DNA from: Streptomyces sp. 6-11-2
Lineage (GTDB): Bacteria > Actinomycetota > Actinomycetes > Streptomycetales > Streptomycetaceae
Assembly (NCBI RefSeq): GCF_006540305.1
Contig: NZ_BJOR01000001.1
Location: 4,836,001 to 4,900,000 of the forward strand
DNA: 64,000 bases
Direction of reading: 5' to 3'
Shown: piece after piece, positions 1 through 9,370 of the stretch
Layout: each line of letters starts with the position of its first letter
Position numbering within the stretch: position 1 is the stretch's first letter
Program-made: the position numbers and the translations under genes
The notes under the pieces: model-generated
What the model was told of the DNA's origin: nothing
Databases searched by the model: none
What the model saw: only the letters and a program-made list of their open reading frames with translations

Positions 1-11
1 AGGGTGATCAC

Positions 12-3000
12 GTGACTCAGCCCGCATCGTCTCCGTCGCCCGCATCGCCCGCGTATCTCCGGTTCCCGCATCTGCGCGGCGAGTTGGTCGCCTTCACCGC
101 CGAGGACGACGTGTGGCTCGCGCCGCTGGACGGCGGCAGGGCCTGGCGGGTCAGCGCCGACAACGTGCCGGCGAACCACCCCCGTATCTCGCCCGACGGC
201 GCCTTCGTCGCCTGGACCTCCACCCGTGACGGCGCTCCCGAGGCGCACATCGCCCCGGTCGTCGGCGGTCCCGCCAAGCGCCTGACGTACTGGGGGAGTT
301 CGAAGACCCAGGTGCGCGGCTGGACTCCGGACGGCGAGGTCCTCGCGATCAGCACCCAGGGCCAGGCCAGCCTGCGCCGCACCTGGGCGCGCGCCGTCCC
401 GCTCGACGGCGGACCGGCAACCACCCTGCCGTACGGGCCCGTCGGCGATGTCGCGCACGGCCCGCACACCGTCCTGCTGTCCGCGCCGATGGGCCGCGAG
501 GCGGCCTGGTGGAAGCGGTACCGGGGCGGCACGGCGGGCAAGCTGTGGATCGACCGTGAGGACACCGGGGAGTTCGTCCGGCTGCACGAGGACCTGGACG
601 GCAACCTCGAATACCCGCTGTGGGTGGGGGAGAGGATCGCCTTCCTCTCCGACCACGAGGGCACCGGCGCGCTGTACTCCTCGCTCGCCGACGGCTCCGA
701 CCTGCGCCGGCACACCCGGTTGGACGGTTTCTACGCCCGGCACGCCGCCACCGACGGCACCCGGGTCGTCTACTCCAGCGCCGGTGAACTGTGGCTCCTT
801 GACGACCTGGACGGCGCCGAGCCGCGTCGGATCGACGTCCGGCTCGGCGGGCCGCGCGTCGACCTCCAGCCGTATCCGGTGAACGCCTCCCACTGGTTCG
901 GCTCGGCGGCCCCCGACCACACCGCGCGCGGCAGCGCGGTCGCCGTGCGCGGCGCCGTCCACTGGGTCACCCACCGCTCCGGTCCCGCCCGCGCGCTCGC
1001 CGCCGAGCCCGGCGTACGCACCCGGCTGCCGCGCACCTTCCGCGCCGAGGGCGAGGAGTGGGTGGTGTGGGTGACGGACGCCGAGGGCGACGACGCCTTG
1101 GAGTTCGCGCCCGCCACCGGCCTGGCGCCCGGCGCCACCCCGCGCCGGCTGGGCGCCGGGCAGCTCGGCCGCGTCCTGGAACTCGCCACCGCCCCCGACG
1201 GCAGCCGCGTCGCCGTCGCCTCGCACGACGGCCGGCTGCTGCTCGTCGAACGCGAGAGCGGCGAGGTGCGCGAGGTCGACCGCAGCGAGCACGGGGACGT
1301 CGGCGACCTCGCCTTCTCGCCCGACTCCGCCTGGCTGGCCTGGTCGCACCCCGGGCCGCGCCCTCTCAGCCAGCTCCGCCTCGCCAACACCACCGACCTG
1401 TCGGTCACCGAGGCGACCCCGCTGCGCTTCCGGGACCACGCGCCCGCGTTCACCCTCGACGGCAAGCACCTCGCCTTCCTCTCCCACCGCTCCTTCGACC
1501 CGGTCTACGACGAGCACGTCTTCGACCTGGCGTTCGTCGAGAGCTCCCGCCCGCACCTGATCACGCTCGCCGCGGCGACCCCCTCGCCGTTCGGCCCGCA
1601 GCGGCACGGCCGGCCCTTCGAGGCGCCCGACAAGGAGGAGACCCCGGACAGCGAGGGTGTCCCGGCGACCCGGATCGACCTGGAGGGCCTGGCCGACCGC
1701 ATCGTGCCGTTCCCGGTCGAGGCCGCCCGCTACTCCAACCTGCGCGCCGCCAAGGACGGCGTGCTCTGGCTCAGGCACCCGGTGCGCGGTGTTCTCGGCG
1801 CCTCCCGCGCCACACCCGACGACCCGGACCCGAAGACCGAGCTGGAGCGCTACGACCTCCTCCAGCAGCGCATCGAGCATCTTGCCGCCGACGCCGACCA
1901 CTTCGCGGTCAGCGGCGACGGCAAGCGGGTCCTGCTGTGGACGGACGGCAAGCTCAAGGTCGTGCCGAGCGACCGGCGCGCCTCCGGCGACGAGGACAGC
2001 GACTCCAACATCACCGTCGACCTCGGCCGGGTCCGGCAGACCGTCGACCCGGCCGCCGAGTGGCGGCAGATGTACGAGGAGACCGGCCGCGTCATGCGGG
2101 ACCACTTCTGGCGGCCGGACATGGGCGGCGTCGACTGGGACGGCGTCCTCGACCGCTACCGGCCCGTCCTGGACCGGATCGCCACCCACGACGACCTGGT
2201 CGACCTGCTCTGGGAGGTGCACGGCGAGCTGGGCACCTCGCACGCCTACGTCATGCCGCCCGGAGGCTTCGGGCACGGCACCCGGCAGGGGCTGCTCGGC
2301 GCGGACATCTCCCGGCACGAGGACGGGAGTTGGCGGATCGACCGGATCCTGCCCTCGGAGACCTCCGACCCGGACGCGCGCAGCCCGCTCGCCGCACCCG
2401 GCGTCGCGGTGCGCGCCGGGGACGCGATCGTCGCGGTCGGCGGCCGCCCGGTCGACCCGGTGGCCGGCCCCGGCCCGCTGCTGGTCGGCACGGCGGACAA
2501 GCCGGTCGAACTGACCGTCCTGCCGGCCGGCGGGGGCGACCCGCGGCACGCGGTCGTGGTCCCCGTCGCCGACGAGGAACCCCTGCGCTACCACGCGTGG
2601 GTGGCCGACCGCCGCGCCTACGTCCACGAGCGGTCCGGCGGCCGCCTCGGCTACCTGCACGTACCGGACATGCAGGCCCCCGGCTGGGCGCAGATCCACC
2701 GCGACCTGCGCGTGGAGGTGGCCCGCGAAGGGCTCGTCGTCGACGTCCGCGAGAACCGCGGCGGCCACACCTCCCAGCTCGTGGTGGAGAAGCTGGCCCG
2801 GCGGATCGTCGGCTGGGACCTGCCCCGCGGCATGCGGCCGGAGAGCTACCCGCTGGACGCGCCCCGCGGCCCGGTCGTCGCCGTCGCCAACGAGTTCTCG
2901 GGATCCGACGGCGACATCGTCAACGCGGCGATCAAGGCGCTGGGCATCGGGCCGGTCGTCGGCACCCGCACCTGGGGCGGCGTGATCGGCATCGACAGCC

Positions 3001-3227
3001 GCTACCGCCTGGTCGACGGCACGCTGATCACCCAGCCCAAGTACGCCTTCTGGCTGGAGGGTTACGGGTGGGGCGTGGAGAACCACGGGGTGGACCCGGA
3101 CGTCGAGGTCGCGCAACGCCCGCAGGACCACGCGGCGGGCCACGACGCCCAACTCGACGAGGCGATCCGCCTCGCGCTTCAGGCGCTCCAGGAGACGCCC
3201 GCGAAGACGCCGCCGTCCCTGCCGTGA
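12..3227 (+). CDS. Tricorn-type S41 protease
   Basis: Serine protease of the tricorn type; the archaeal prototype is a large cytosolic peptidase that trims oligopeptides. The 1,071-residue length is that of a complete family member. Two beta-propeller blocks are readable at about residues 1-310 and 320-670, followed by a helical core (680-760), a PDZ domain (760-855) and the S41 catalytic fold. Catalytic residues sit at the family positions: Ser-His in LGTSHAY near 743, nucleophile Ser in FSGSDGD near 963 and Glu in VENHG near 1023. I see no signal peptide, so it is probably cytosolic. The GTG start at 12 follows AGGGTG at the very window edge, so a longer N-terminus cannot be fully excluded. 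It heads a run of same-strand genes with the HIT protein and RNase Z. Confidence 0.93.
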   Translation: MTQPASSPSPASPAYLRFPHLRGELVAFTAEDDVWLAPLDGGRAWRVSADNVPANHPRISPDGAFVAWTSTRDGAPEAHIAPVVGGPAKRLTYWGSSKTQVRGWTPDGEVLAISTQGQASLRRTWARAVPLDGGPATTLPYGPVGDVAHGPHTVLLSAPMGREAAWWKRYRGGTAGKLWIDREDTGEFVRLHEDLDGNLEYPLWVGERIAFLSDHEGTGALYSSLADGSDLRRHTRLDGFYARHAATDGTRVVYSSAGELWLLDDLDGAEPRRIDVRLGGPRVDLQPYPVNASHWFGSAAPDHTARGSAVAVRGAVHWVTHRSGPARALAAEPGVRTRLPRTFRAEGEEWVVWVTDAEGDDALEFAPATGLAPGATPRRLGAGQLGRVLELATAPDGSRVAVASHDGRLLLVERESGEVREVDRSEHGDVGDLAFSPDSAWLAWSHPGPRPLSQLRLANTTDLSVTEATPLRFRDHAPAFTLDGKHLAFLSHRSFDPVYDEHVFDLAFVESSRPHLITLAAATPSPFGPQRHGRPFEAPDKEETPDSEGVPATRIDLEGLADRIVPFPVEAARYSNLRAAKDGVLWLRHPVRGVLGASRATPDDPDPKTELERYDLLQQRIEHLAADADHFAVSGDGKRVLLWTDGKLKVVPSDRRASGDEDSDSNITVDLGRVRQTVDPAAEWRQMYEETGRVMRDHFWRPDMGGVDWDGVLDRYRPVLDRIATHDDLVDLLWEVHGELGTSHAYVMPPGGFGHGTRQGLLGADISRHEDGSWRIDRILPSETSDPDARSPLAAPGVAVRAGDAIVAVGGRPVDPVAGPGPLLVGTADKPVELTVLPAGGGDPRHAVVVPVADEEPLRYHAWVADRRAYVHERSGGRLGYLHVPDMQAPGWAQIHRDLRVEVAREGLVVDVRENRGGHTSQLVVEKLARRIVGWDLPRGMRPESYPLDAPRGPVVAVANEFSGSDGDIVNAAIKALGIGPVVGTRTWGGVIGIDSRYRLVDGTLITQPKYAFWLEGYGWGVENHGVDPDVEVAQRPQDHAAGHDAQLDEAIRLALQALQETPAKTPPSLP

Positions 3228-3229
3228 CC

Positions 3230-3253
3230 GTCCGGGGGCCGAGGCCCCCGGAC
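3230..3253. terminator. Hairpin after tricorn gene
   Basis: Perfect inverted repeat GTCCGGGGGCC / GGCCCCCGGAC with a two-base GA loop, starting right behind the stop codon. No T-tract follows, so it could be a GC-hairpin terminator or a 3' stabiliser; the next gene starts 68 nt later. Confidence 0.55.
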
Positions 3254-3321
3254 CCGGCCGGATCCGCGCGCCCTGGATACCATGCCCCCGTACCCGATCA
3301 ACCCGGCGTGAGGAGCACCGC

Positions 3322-3675
3322 ATGGCAGGGGAACCCCAGGGCGACTGCCTGTTCTGCAAGATCGTCGCGGGACAGGTCCCGGCCACGATCGTCCGCGAGA
3401 CGGAGACGACCGTCGCCTTCCGGGACATCAACCCCCAGGCGCCCACCCACGTCCTGGTGATCCCCAAGGCGCACTACAAGGACGCCGCGGTCCTCGCCAC
3501 CGAGGCTCCCGGACTCGCCGCGGACGTGCTGCGCGAGACGCAGGCGATCGCCGACGAGGACAAGCTGGACAGCTACCGCATCGTGTTCAACACCGGTTCC
3601 GGCGCCGGCCAGACCGTCTGGCACGCCCACGCGCACGTCCTCGGCGGCCGCGGCCTCGAGTGGCCCCCCGGGTAG
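3322..3675 (+). CDS. HIT family protein (histidine triad hydrolase)
   Basis: Small (117 aa) histidine-triad protein of the HINT branch, expected to be a cytosolic nucleoside phosphoramidase or AMP-lysine-type hydrolase. The diagnostic triad is HAHAHVLGGR near the C-terminus, and the N-terminal CLFCKI is the usual HINT zinc-site half. The loop before the triad reads QTVWHAHAH rather than the common QxVxHLHxH, a mild variation. ATG start with GAGGAG seven bases upstream. RNase Z starts 6 nt after the stop, so the two are almost certainly co-transcribed. Confidence 0.92.
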   Translation: MAGEPQGDCLFCKIVAGQVPATIVRETETTVAFRDINPQAPTHVLVIPKAHYKDAAVLATEAPGLAADVLRETQAIADEDKLDSYRIVFNTGSGAGQTVWHAHAHVLGGRGLEWPPG

Positions 3676-3681
3676 GCCGTC

Positions 3682-4590
3682 GTGTCCGTACGTGAACTGG
3701 TCGTCCTCGGCACCGCCAGCCAGGTGCCCACCCGGCACCGCAACCACAACGGCTATCTGCTGCGCTGGGACGGCGAGGGCATCCTGTTCGACCCCGGCGA
3801 GGGCACCCAGCGCCAGATGCTGCGCGCCGGGGCCGCCGCGCACGACCTGAACCGGATCTGCGTCACCCACTTCCACGGTGACCACAGCCTCGGCCTGGCC
3901 GGGGTGATCCAGCGGATCAACCTCGACCGGGTGCCGCACGAGATCACCGCCCACTACCCGCGTTCGGGCCGGCGCTTCTTCGAGCGCCTGCGCTATGCCA
4001 CCGCCTACCGCGAGACGGTCGAGCTGACCGAGGCCCCGGTCGACGCCGACGGCGTCCTCGCGACGACCCCGGCGTACACCCTCGAAGCCCGCCGGCTCTC
4101 CCACCCGGTGGAGTCCTTCGGCTACCGGCTCGTCGAGCCGGACGGGCGCCGCATGCTGCCCGAGCGGCTCGCCGCGCACGGGATCAAGGGCCCGGACGTG
4201 GGCCGCGTCCAGCGCGAGGGTTCCCTGGGCGGGGTGCCGCTGGAGGCCGTCAGCGAGGTGCGGCGCGGACAGCGGTTCGCGTTCGTCATGGACACCCGGC
4301 TGTGCGAGGGCGTGCACGCGCTCGCCGAGGGCTGCGACATGCTGGTCATCGAGTCGACCTTCCTCAACGAGGACGAGCAACTGGCCGTCGAGTACGGTCA
4401 CCTGACCGCCGGTCAGGCTGCGCGGGTGGCGCGGGACGCCGGCGTGCGGCATCTGGTCCTCACCCACTTCAGCCAGCGGTACACCGACCCCGGGGGAGAG
4501 TTCGAGCGGCAGGCGCGGGCGGCCGGGTTCGACGGCGAGCTGACCGTGGCACGCGACCTGCTCAGAGTGGCGGTTCCGAAACGGCGCTGA
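3682..4590 (+). CDS. rnz: Ribonuclease Z (tRNA 3' endonuclease)
   Basis: Metallo-beta-lactamase-fold endonuclease that removes 3' trailers from tRNA precursors. The zinc motif [11 protein letters not shown] is at residues 61-71, with later ligands in VMDTR and the [11 protein letters not shown] block near the C-terminus. The length (302 aa) fits short-form RNase Z. The GTG start at 3682 is chosen because the protein opens with the family strand [15 protein letters not shown]. It is sandwiched between the HIT gene (6 nt) and the adenine-deaminase-like gene (20 nt), which points to one operon of RNA and nucleotide housekeeping functions. Confidence 0.93.
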   Translation: MSVRELVVLGTASQVPTRHRNHNGYLLRWDGEGILFDPGEGTQRQMLRAGAAAHDLNRICVTHFHGDHSLGLAGVIQRINLDRVPHEITAHYPRSGRRFFERLRYATAYRETVELTEAPVDADGVLATTPAYTLEARRLSHPVESFGYRLVEPDGRRMLPERLAAHGIKGPDVGRVQREGSLGGVPLEAVSEVRRGQRFAFVMDTRLCEGVHALAEGCDMLVIESTFLNEDEQLAVEYGHLTAGQAARVARDAGVRHLVLTHFSQRYTDPGGEFERQARAAGFDGELTVARDLLRVAVPKRR

Positions 4591-4610
4591 CCAGGTCGTA
4601 CGATGGTCCG

Positions 4611-5603
4611 ATGCCGCTGCCGAAAGCCGAACTGCACCTGCACGTCGAAGGCACCCTGGAGCCCGAGCTGGCTTTCGAGCTGGCCGCGCGCAACGGCGTC
4701 GAGCTACCGTACGTGGACACCGACGCGCTCCGCGAGGCCTACCGGTTCGAGGACCTCCAGACCTTCCTGAACCTGTACTACGAGCTCATGGCCGTCCTGC
4801 GCACCGAGCGGGACTTCGAGGACCTGGCCGACGCCTATCTCGCGCGGGCCGCCGCGCAGGGCGTGCGGCACGCGGAGATCTTCTTCGACCCGCAGGCCCA
4901 CCTCGCCCGGGGCGTCGGCATGGGCACGGTCGTCGACGGACTGTGGCGGGCGCTGGGCCGCAGCCAGGAGAAGCACGGCGTCTCGACCCGGCTGATCATG
5001 TGCTTCCTGCGCGACGAGTCCGCCGAGTCGGCCATGGAGACGCTGGAGGCCGCCAAGCCGTACCTCGACCGGATCGCGGGGATCGGACTGGACTCCGCCG
5101 AGGCGGGCCACCCGCCGGCGAAGTTCCGCGAGGTGTACGAGGCCGCCGCCGCCCTCGGGCTGCGGCGCGTGGCGCACGCCGGCGAGGAGGGCCCGCCGGA
5201 GTACATCGCGCAGGCCCTCGACGTGCTCGGCGTCGAGCGCGTCGACCACGGGCTGCGCTGCATGGAGGATCCGGAGCTGGTCGCCCGTCTGGTGCGCGAC
5301 CGGATCCCGCTGACCCTGTGCCCCCTGTCGAACGTGCGCCTCCGCGCGGTCGGCACGCTGGCCGACCACCCGCTGCCCGCCATGCTGGACGCCGGCCTGC
5401 TGTGCACGGTCAACTCCGACGACCCCGCCTACTTCGGCGGCTACGTCGGCGACACCTTCGACGCGGTCCGCGACACCCTGGGCCTGGGCGAGGACCGGCT
5501 GCGCGAACTGGCCCGCAACTCCTTCCTCGCCTCCTTCCTGGAGTACGACGAGGAACTGCGCCGGCGGTACCTCGCCGAGGTCGAGGCGTACGAGTTCCCG
5601 TAA
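4611..5603 (+). CDS. Adenine deaminase, ADA-fold (adenosine deaminase family)
   Basis: Zinc-dependent purine deaminase, 330 aa, TIM-barrel. Zinc and catalytic motifs: ELHLHVEGTLEPEL at residues 7-20, VAHAGEEGPPEY (His and Glu) near 190, and VNSDDPAYFGG near 268. The residues after HLHxEG (TLEPEL) and the GLDSAEAGHPP and SDDPAYFGGY segments match, from memory, the bacterial/fungal adenine deaminases (Pseudomonas PA0148 type) better than true adenosine deaminases, which read HxHLDG. I therefore favour adenine to hypoxanthine conversion in purine salvage; most automatic pipelines would say adenosine deaminase. ATG at 4611 is chosen because the family motif begins right after it. A strong terminator follows at 5623. 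Confidence 0.85.
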   Translation: MPLPKAELHLHVEGTLEPELAFELAARNGVELPYVDTDALREAYRFEDLQTFLNLYYELMAVLRTERDFEDLADAYLARAAAQGVRHAEIFFDPQAHLARGVGMGTVVDGLWRALGRSQEKHGVSTRLIMCFLRDESAESAMETLEAAKPYLDRIAGIGLDSAEAGHPPAKFREVYEAAAALGLRRVAHAGEEGPPEYIAQALDVLGVERVDHGLRCMEDPELVARLVRDRIPLTLCPLSNVRLRAVGTLADHPLPAMLDAGLLCTVNSDDPAYFGGYVGDTFDAVRDTLGLGEDRLRELARNSFLASFLEYDEELRRRYLAEVEAYEFP

Positions 5604-5622
5604 GCCCCCGCCGAACCCGTCT

Positions 5623-5663
5623 CCCGCATGCGCCGGGCGCCCTGTGCGCCCGGCGCATGCGGG
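5623..5663 (+). terminator. Strong terminator after deaminase gene
   Basis: Perfect 18-bp stem CCCGCATGCGCCGGGCGC with complementary arm at 5646-5663 and a five-base loop, directly followed by TTTT. Behind it a 13-bp direct repeat (TGCGGGTTTTCGG) occurs twice. This closes the tricorn-HIT-rnz-deaminase operon. Confidence 0.85.
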
Positions 5664-5791
5664 TTTTCGGACGTCTGCGGGTTTTCGGGCGGCCGACCAC
5701 GCGACCCCCGCAGGCCCGTTGACGGAGCATGTTCGCGTTTCTAAACTCCGTTCCCATACATGGATAGCGTCTATGTGGGGAGATGGCCAGG

Positions 5792-6748
5792 GTGAGTCCG
5801 GAGACGAACACCGCGGGTCCGTCCGATGTGGTGCGCAGACTGCGGGAGGGAATGGCGGGCGGTGTGCTGTCCTTCCCGCTGACGGCGTTCCACGACGACG
5901 GATCGCTCGACCCCGACGGCAGCCGCGCCTACCTGGCCGCTCAGCTCGCCACCGCGCCCGGCGCCGTCTTCCCGGCCTGCGGCACCGGCGAGTTCTTCTC
6001 GCTGGACGAGGACGAGTACCGCCAGGTCGTCTCGATCGCCGTCGAGGAGGCGGCGGGCCGGGTGCCCGTGGTGGCGGGCGCCGGGTACGGCTGGGCGCAG
6101 GCCGCACGGTTCGCGCGCATCGCCGAGGAGGCCGGCGCCGACGCGCTCCTCGTCCTGCCGCACTACCTCGTCGCCGCCCCGCAGAACGGACTGGCCGCCC
6201 AGCTCGAACAGCTCGCGGCCCGCACCCGGCTGCCGCTCATCGCCTACCAGCGCGGTCAGGTGGCGTACGGCCTGGAGGCGTTCCGGCGCATCGCGCGGAT
6301 CCCCTCGGTGATCGGCCTCAAGGACGGCCGCAGCGACCTCGACGCCCTCCAGCGGCTCACCCTCGCCGCCCCCGAGGGGTTCCTGTTCTTCAACGGTGCC
6401 CCCACCGCCGAGATGCAGGCCCGCGCCTACGCGGCCGTCGGCGTCCCCGCCTACTCCTCCGCCGTGCACGCCTTCGCCCCGGAGATCGCGAACGCCTTCT
6501 TCGCCGCGCTGCGGTCCGGCGACGGCGGCTCCGCCGACAAGCTGCTGCGCGACTTCTACGTCCCCTTCGTCGAACTGCGCGACCGGGTGCCCGGATACTC
6601 CGTGTCCCTGGTGAAGGCGGCCGCCCGGCTGCGCGGGCGCCCCGTCGGACCCGTCCGGGCCCCGCTCACCGACCCCTCGCCCGCCGACCTGGCCGACCTG
6701 AGGGAACTGCTGGACGCGGGACTCGACATGGTGGGGGCCGCCCTGTGA
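5792..6748 (+). CDS. kdgD: 5-dehydro-4-deoxyglucarate dehydratase
   Basis: Class I aldolase-fold (DHDPS superfamily) enzyme that dehydrates and decarboxylates 5-keto-4-deoxyglucarate to alpha-ketoglutarate semialdehyde. The N-terminal LSFPLTAFHDDGSLD, PACGTGEFFSL and the Schiff-base lysine context IGLKDGRSD are typical of the KdgD subgroup. An ATG at 5783 is in frame, but GGGGAG at 5777-5782 abuts it; the GTG at 5792 has 9-nt spacing and is preferred (318 aa). The stop overlaps the GTG of the glucarate dehydratase gene by 4 nt, so the pathway's first two enzymes are translationally coupled. Confidence 0.88.
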   Translation: MSPETNTAGPSDVVRRLREGMAGGVLSFPLTAFHDDGSLDPDGSRAYLAAQLATAPGAVFPACGTGEFFSLDEDEYRQVVSIAVEEAAGRVPVVAGAGYGWAQAARFARIAEEAGADALLVLPHYLVAAPQNGLAAQLEQLAARTRLPLIAYQRGQVAYGLEAFRRIARIPSVIGLKDGRSDLDALQRLTLAAPEGFLFFNGAPTAEMQARAYAAVGVPAYSSAVHAFAPEIANAFFAALRSGDGGSADKLLRDFYVPFVELRDRVPGYSVSLVKAAARLRGRPVGPVRAPLTDPSPADLADLRELLDAGLDMVGAAL

Positions 6749-8034
6749 CCCGCGACCTCACCGTCACCGAGGTACGGCTGACCCCGATCCTGATCGCCGA
6801 CCCGCCGCTGCTGAACACCCAGGGCGTGCACCAGCCGTACACCCCCCGCCTGATCGTGGAGGTGGTGACGGCCGACGGGATCACCGGATACGGCGAGACC
6901 TACGGCGACACCAAGTACCTGGAGCTGGCCCGCCCCCTCGCCGACCGGCTGACGGGACGTCGGATCACCGACCTGAACGGCCTGTTCGGCCTCGATCTCG
7001 CCGTGGACGCCTCCCGGGTGGAGAACGCCGTCGACGTCGGCGGACTGCGCGGCGTCCAGACCGCCGACAAACTGCGCCTGTCCGTCCTGTCCGGCTTCGA
7101 GGTCGCCTGCCTGGACGCCCTCGGCAAGGCGCTCGGCCTGCCCGTGCACGCGCTGCTCGGCGGCAAGGTGCGCGACTCCGTCGAGTACAGCGGCTACCTC
7201 TTCTACAAGTGGGCCGGGCATCCGGAGGGCGTCGACTGCGAGAAGGACGACTGGGGCGCCGCCCTCGACCCGGCGGGCGTGGTGGAGCAGGCGCGCGGGT
7301 TCACCGAGCGCCACGGCTTCACCTCCTTCAAGCTCAAGGGCGGCGTCTTCCCGCCCCAGGAGGAGATCGCCGCCGTACGGGCCCTGGCGGAGGCCTTTCC
7401 CGGACACCCGCTGCGGCTGGATCCCAACGGGGCCTGGTCGGTGGAGACCTCCGTGGAGGTGGCCCGGCAGCTCGGGGACGTCCTGGAGTACCTGGAGGAC
7501 CCCGCCCTCGGCACGCCCGCCATGGCGGAGGTGGCCGCCCGGACCGGCGTTCCGCTGGCCACCAACATGTGCGTGACGACCTTCGCCGAGATCAAGGAGG
7601 CGTTCACCTCGAACGCGGTCCAGGTGCTGCTCTCCGACCACCACTACTGGGGCGGCCTGCGCAACACCCAGCACCTGGCGGCTCTGTGCGCCGCCTTCGG
7701 CGTCGGCGTGTCGATGCACTCCAACACCCATCTGGGGATCAGCCTGGCCGCGATGACCCACGTGGCGTCCACCGTGCCCGGCCTCCACCACGCCTGCGAC
7801 ACCCACTACCCCTGGCAGTCGGAGGACGTCCTGACCGAGCGGCTCACCTTCGACGGCGGCCGGATCGCCGTCCCCGACGGCCCCGGTCTCGGCGTCGAAC
7901 TCGACCGGGACAGGCTGGCCTTCCTGCACCGCCGCTGGGCCGAGGACGACGGCCGCCTGCGGGACCGGGACGACGCGGCGGCGATGCGCGTCGCCGACCC
8001 GGGCTGGACCGCCCCGCCGACCCCCCGCTGGTAG
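6745..8034 (+). CDS. gudD: Glucarate dehydratase (enolase superfamily)
   Basis: 429-residue enolase-superfamily acid-sugar dehydratase. The N-terminal capping domain (about residues 1-130, VRLTPILIADPPLLNTQG) matches the D-glucarate dehydratase subgroup. The barrel shows the catalytic FKLKGG lysine segment near 200, metal ligands in LDPNGAW and EDPALG, and the histidine loop SMHSNTHLGIS near 325. It turns glucarate or idarate into 5-keto-4-deoxyglucarate, the substrate of the upstream kdgD product. The GTG start lies inside the kdgD stop (GTGA overlap). No dedicated alpha-ketoglutarate semialdehyde dehydrogenase is seen next door. Confidence 0.9.
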   Translation: MTRDLTVTEVRLTPILIADPPLLNTQGVHQPYTPRLIVEVVTADGITGYGETYGDTKYLELARPLADRLTGRRITDLNGLFGLDLAVDASRVENAVDVGGLRGVQTADKLRLSVLSGFEVACLDALGKALGLPVHALLGGKVRDSVEYSGYLFYKWAGHPEGVDCEKDDWGAALDPAGVVEQARGFTERHGFTSFKLKGGVFPPQEEIAAVRALAEAFPGHPLRLDPNGAWSVETSVEVARQLGDVLEYLEDPALGTPAMAEVAARTGVPLATNMCVTTFAEIKEAFTSNAVQVLLSDHHYWGGLRNTQHLAALCAAFGVGVSMHSNTHLGISLAAMTHVASTVPGLHHACDTHYPWQSEDVLTERLTFDGGRIAVPDGPGLGVELDRDRLAFLHRRWAEDDGRLRDRDDAAAMRVADPGWTAPPTPRW

Positions 8035-8125
8035 ACGCGGCCCGCGCTCCCCGGCGTGAGCGCCGACGCGTCGTCGGCGCTCTGGTGCACACTGGCCGGA
8101 CCAGTACCACGTCAGGGAGCGCACC

Positions 8126-9370
8126 GTGACCGCGTCCAACACGTCCGCCGGAGCGGGACCGGCTTACCCGGAGGACCGGGAGGACCGGGGAAACCTCGCG
8201 GACCGGGAAGACCGGGAGGACCTCGTTGACCGGGAGGACCGGGAGTACATCGTCGGGGCACCGCACGCCCACGTCGATGCCCAGGTCGACCCGCTGGCCG
8301 GGCTGCGCTCCGCGGACGATCCGCCCTGGGACGTGTACCTCACGGGCACCGTCTTCCTCGACATCATCTTCACCGGACTCGACTCCGCCCCGGTGCGCGG
8401 GACCGAGTCCTGGGCGCGCGGGATGGGGTCGAGCCCCGGCGGGGTGGCCAACATGGCGACCGCGCTGGCCCGCCTGGGACTGCGGACGTCCCTGGCGGCG
8501 GCCTTCGGAGACGACCACTACGGCGACTACTGCTGGGACGCGCTGGAACAGGGCGAGGGCATCGACCTGTCCCCGTCCGGCACCGTGCCCGGCTGGCACT
8601 CGCCGGTCACCGTCTCCATGGCGTACGAGGGCGAGCGCACCATGGTCTCGCACGGCCACGAGCCGCCCCCGGAGGCCGTGTTCCTCCAGGAGGGTGTCCC
8701 GGAGTGCCGGCCCCGCGCGCGTGCCGCCGTGGCCTCTCTGACGCCGGGCCGGCGCTCCCCGTGGATCGCCCAGGCCGCGGGCGAGGGCACGCGCATCTTC
8801 GGGGACGTCGGCTGGGACGACACCGGTGCCTGGGACCTGGCGGGCCTGTCCGACCTGGAGCACTGCGAGGCGTTCCTGCCCAACGCCGAGGAGGCGATGC
8901 GCTACACGGGCACCGACTGCCCGCGCGCCGCCGCGCACGCGCTCACCGCGTTCGTCCCGCTCGCGGTGGTCACCCTCGGTTCCGAGGGCGCCTACGCGGT
9001 CGACCGGCGCACGGGGGAGAGCGCCGAGGTGCCCGCCATCGCGGTGGAGGCACTGGACCCGACCGGCGCGGGCGACGTCTTCGTGGCCGGCTTCGTCACC
9101 GGCACCCTGGCCGGCTGGCCGCTGGCCGACCGCCTGGCCTTCGCCGGCCTCACCGCCGCCCTGTCCGTGCAGGAGTTCGGCGGCTCCCTGTCGGCCCCCG
9201 GCTGGTCCGAGATCGCCGCCTGGTGGCGCCGGGTCCAGTCGGTCGAGGGCCAGGACCCGGCGGCCCTGCGGCGGTACGCGTTCCTGGAGGACCTGGTTCC
9301 GGAGGCGAGCGTCGAGCCGTGGCCGCGGCGCCGGGCCGTGCCGACCATCGGGTTCCGCAGGCCGGCGTGA
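8126..9370 (+). CDS. PfkB family carbohydrate kinase with charged N-terminal extension
   Basis: Ribokinase/PfkB-fold sugar kinase, 414 aa. The kinase fold starts near residue 70 (DVYLTGTVFLDIIFTGL), has the GG dimer/substrate motif GSSPGGVANMA near 110, and the C-terminal catalytic signature DPTGAGDVFVAGF near 310 with the general-base Asp. The first 70 residues are an unusual extension with DREDRE-type repeats, but AGGGAG six bases before the GTG at 8126 supports this start. Its substrate is unknown: the neighbouring glucarate route needs no kinase, so it may act on a sugar released by the downstream GH31 enzyme. Confidence 0.82.
   Translation: MTASNTSAGAGPAYPEDREDRGNLADREDREDLVDREDREYIVGAPHAHVDAQVDPLAGLRSADDPPWDVYLTGTVFLDIIFTGLDSAPVRGTESWARGMGSSPGGVANMATALARLGLRTSLAAAFGDDHYGDYCWDALEQGEGIDLSPSGTVPGWHSPVTVSMAYEGERTMVSHGHEPPPEAVFLQEGVPECRPRARAAVASLTPGRRSPWIAQAAGEGTRIFGDVGWDDTGAWDLAGLSDLEHCEAFLPNAEEAMRYTGTDCPRAAAHALTAFVPLAVVTLGSEGAYAVDRRTGESAEVPAIAVEALDPTGAGDVFVAGFVTGTLAGWPLADRLAFAGLTAALSVQEFGGSLSAPGWSEIAAWWRRVQSVEGQDPAALRRYAFLEDLVPEASVEPWPRRRAVPTIGFRRPA

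Noticed and set aside
1058..3460. Long alternate frame inside the tricorn gene
   Set aside because: Arg/Pro/Gly-rich shadow of the protease; no ribosome site or motif.
5755..5780. Operator palindrome before kdgD (CCCATACAT / ATGTGGGG)
   Set aside because: The arms are out of register by one base and match poorly; too weak to list as a site.
8126..9370. 2-keto-3-deoxygluconate kinase
   Set aside because: The glucarate route through KdgD does not use a kinase, and no substrate-specific motif was found.
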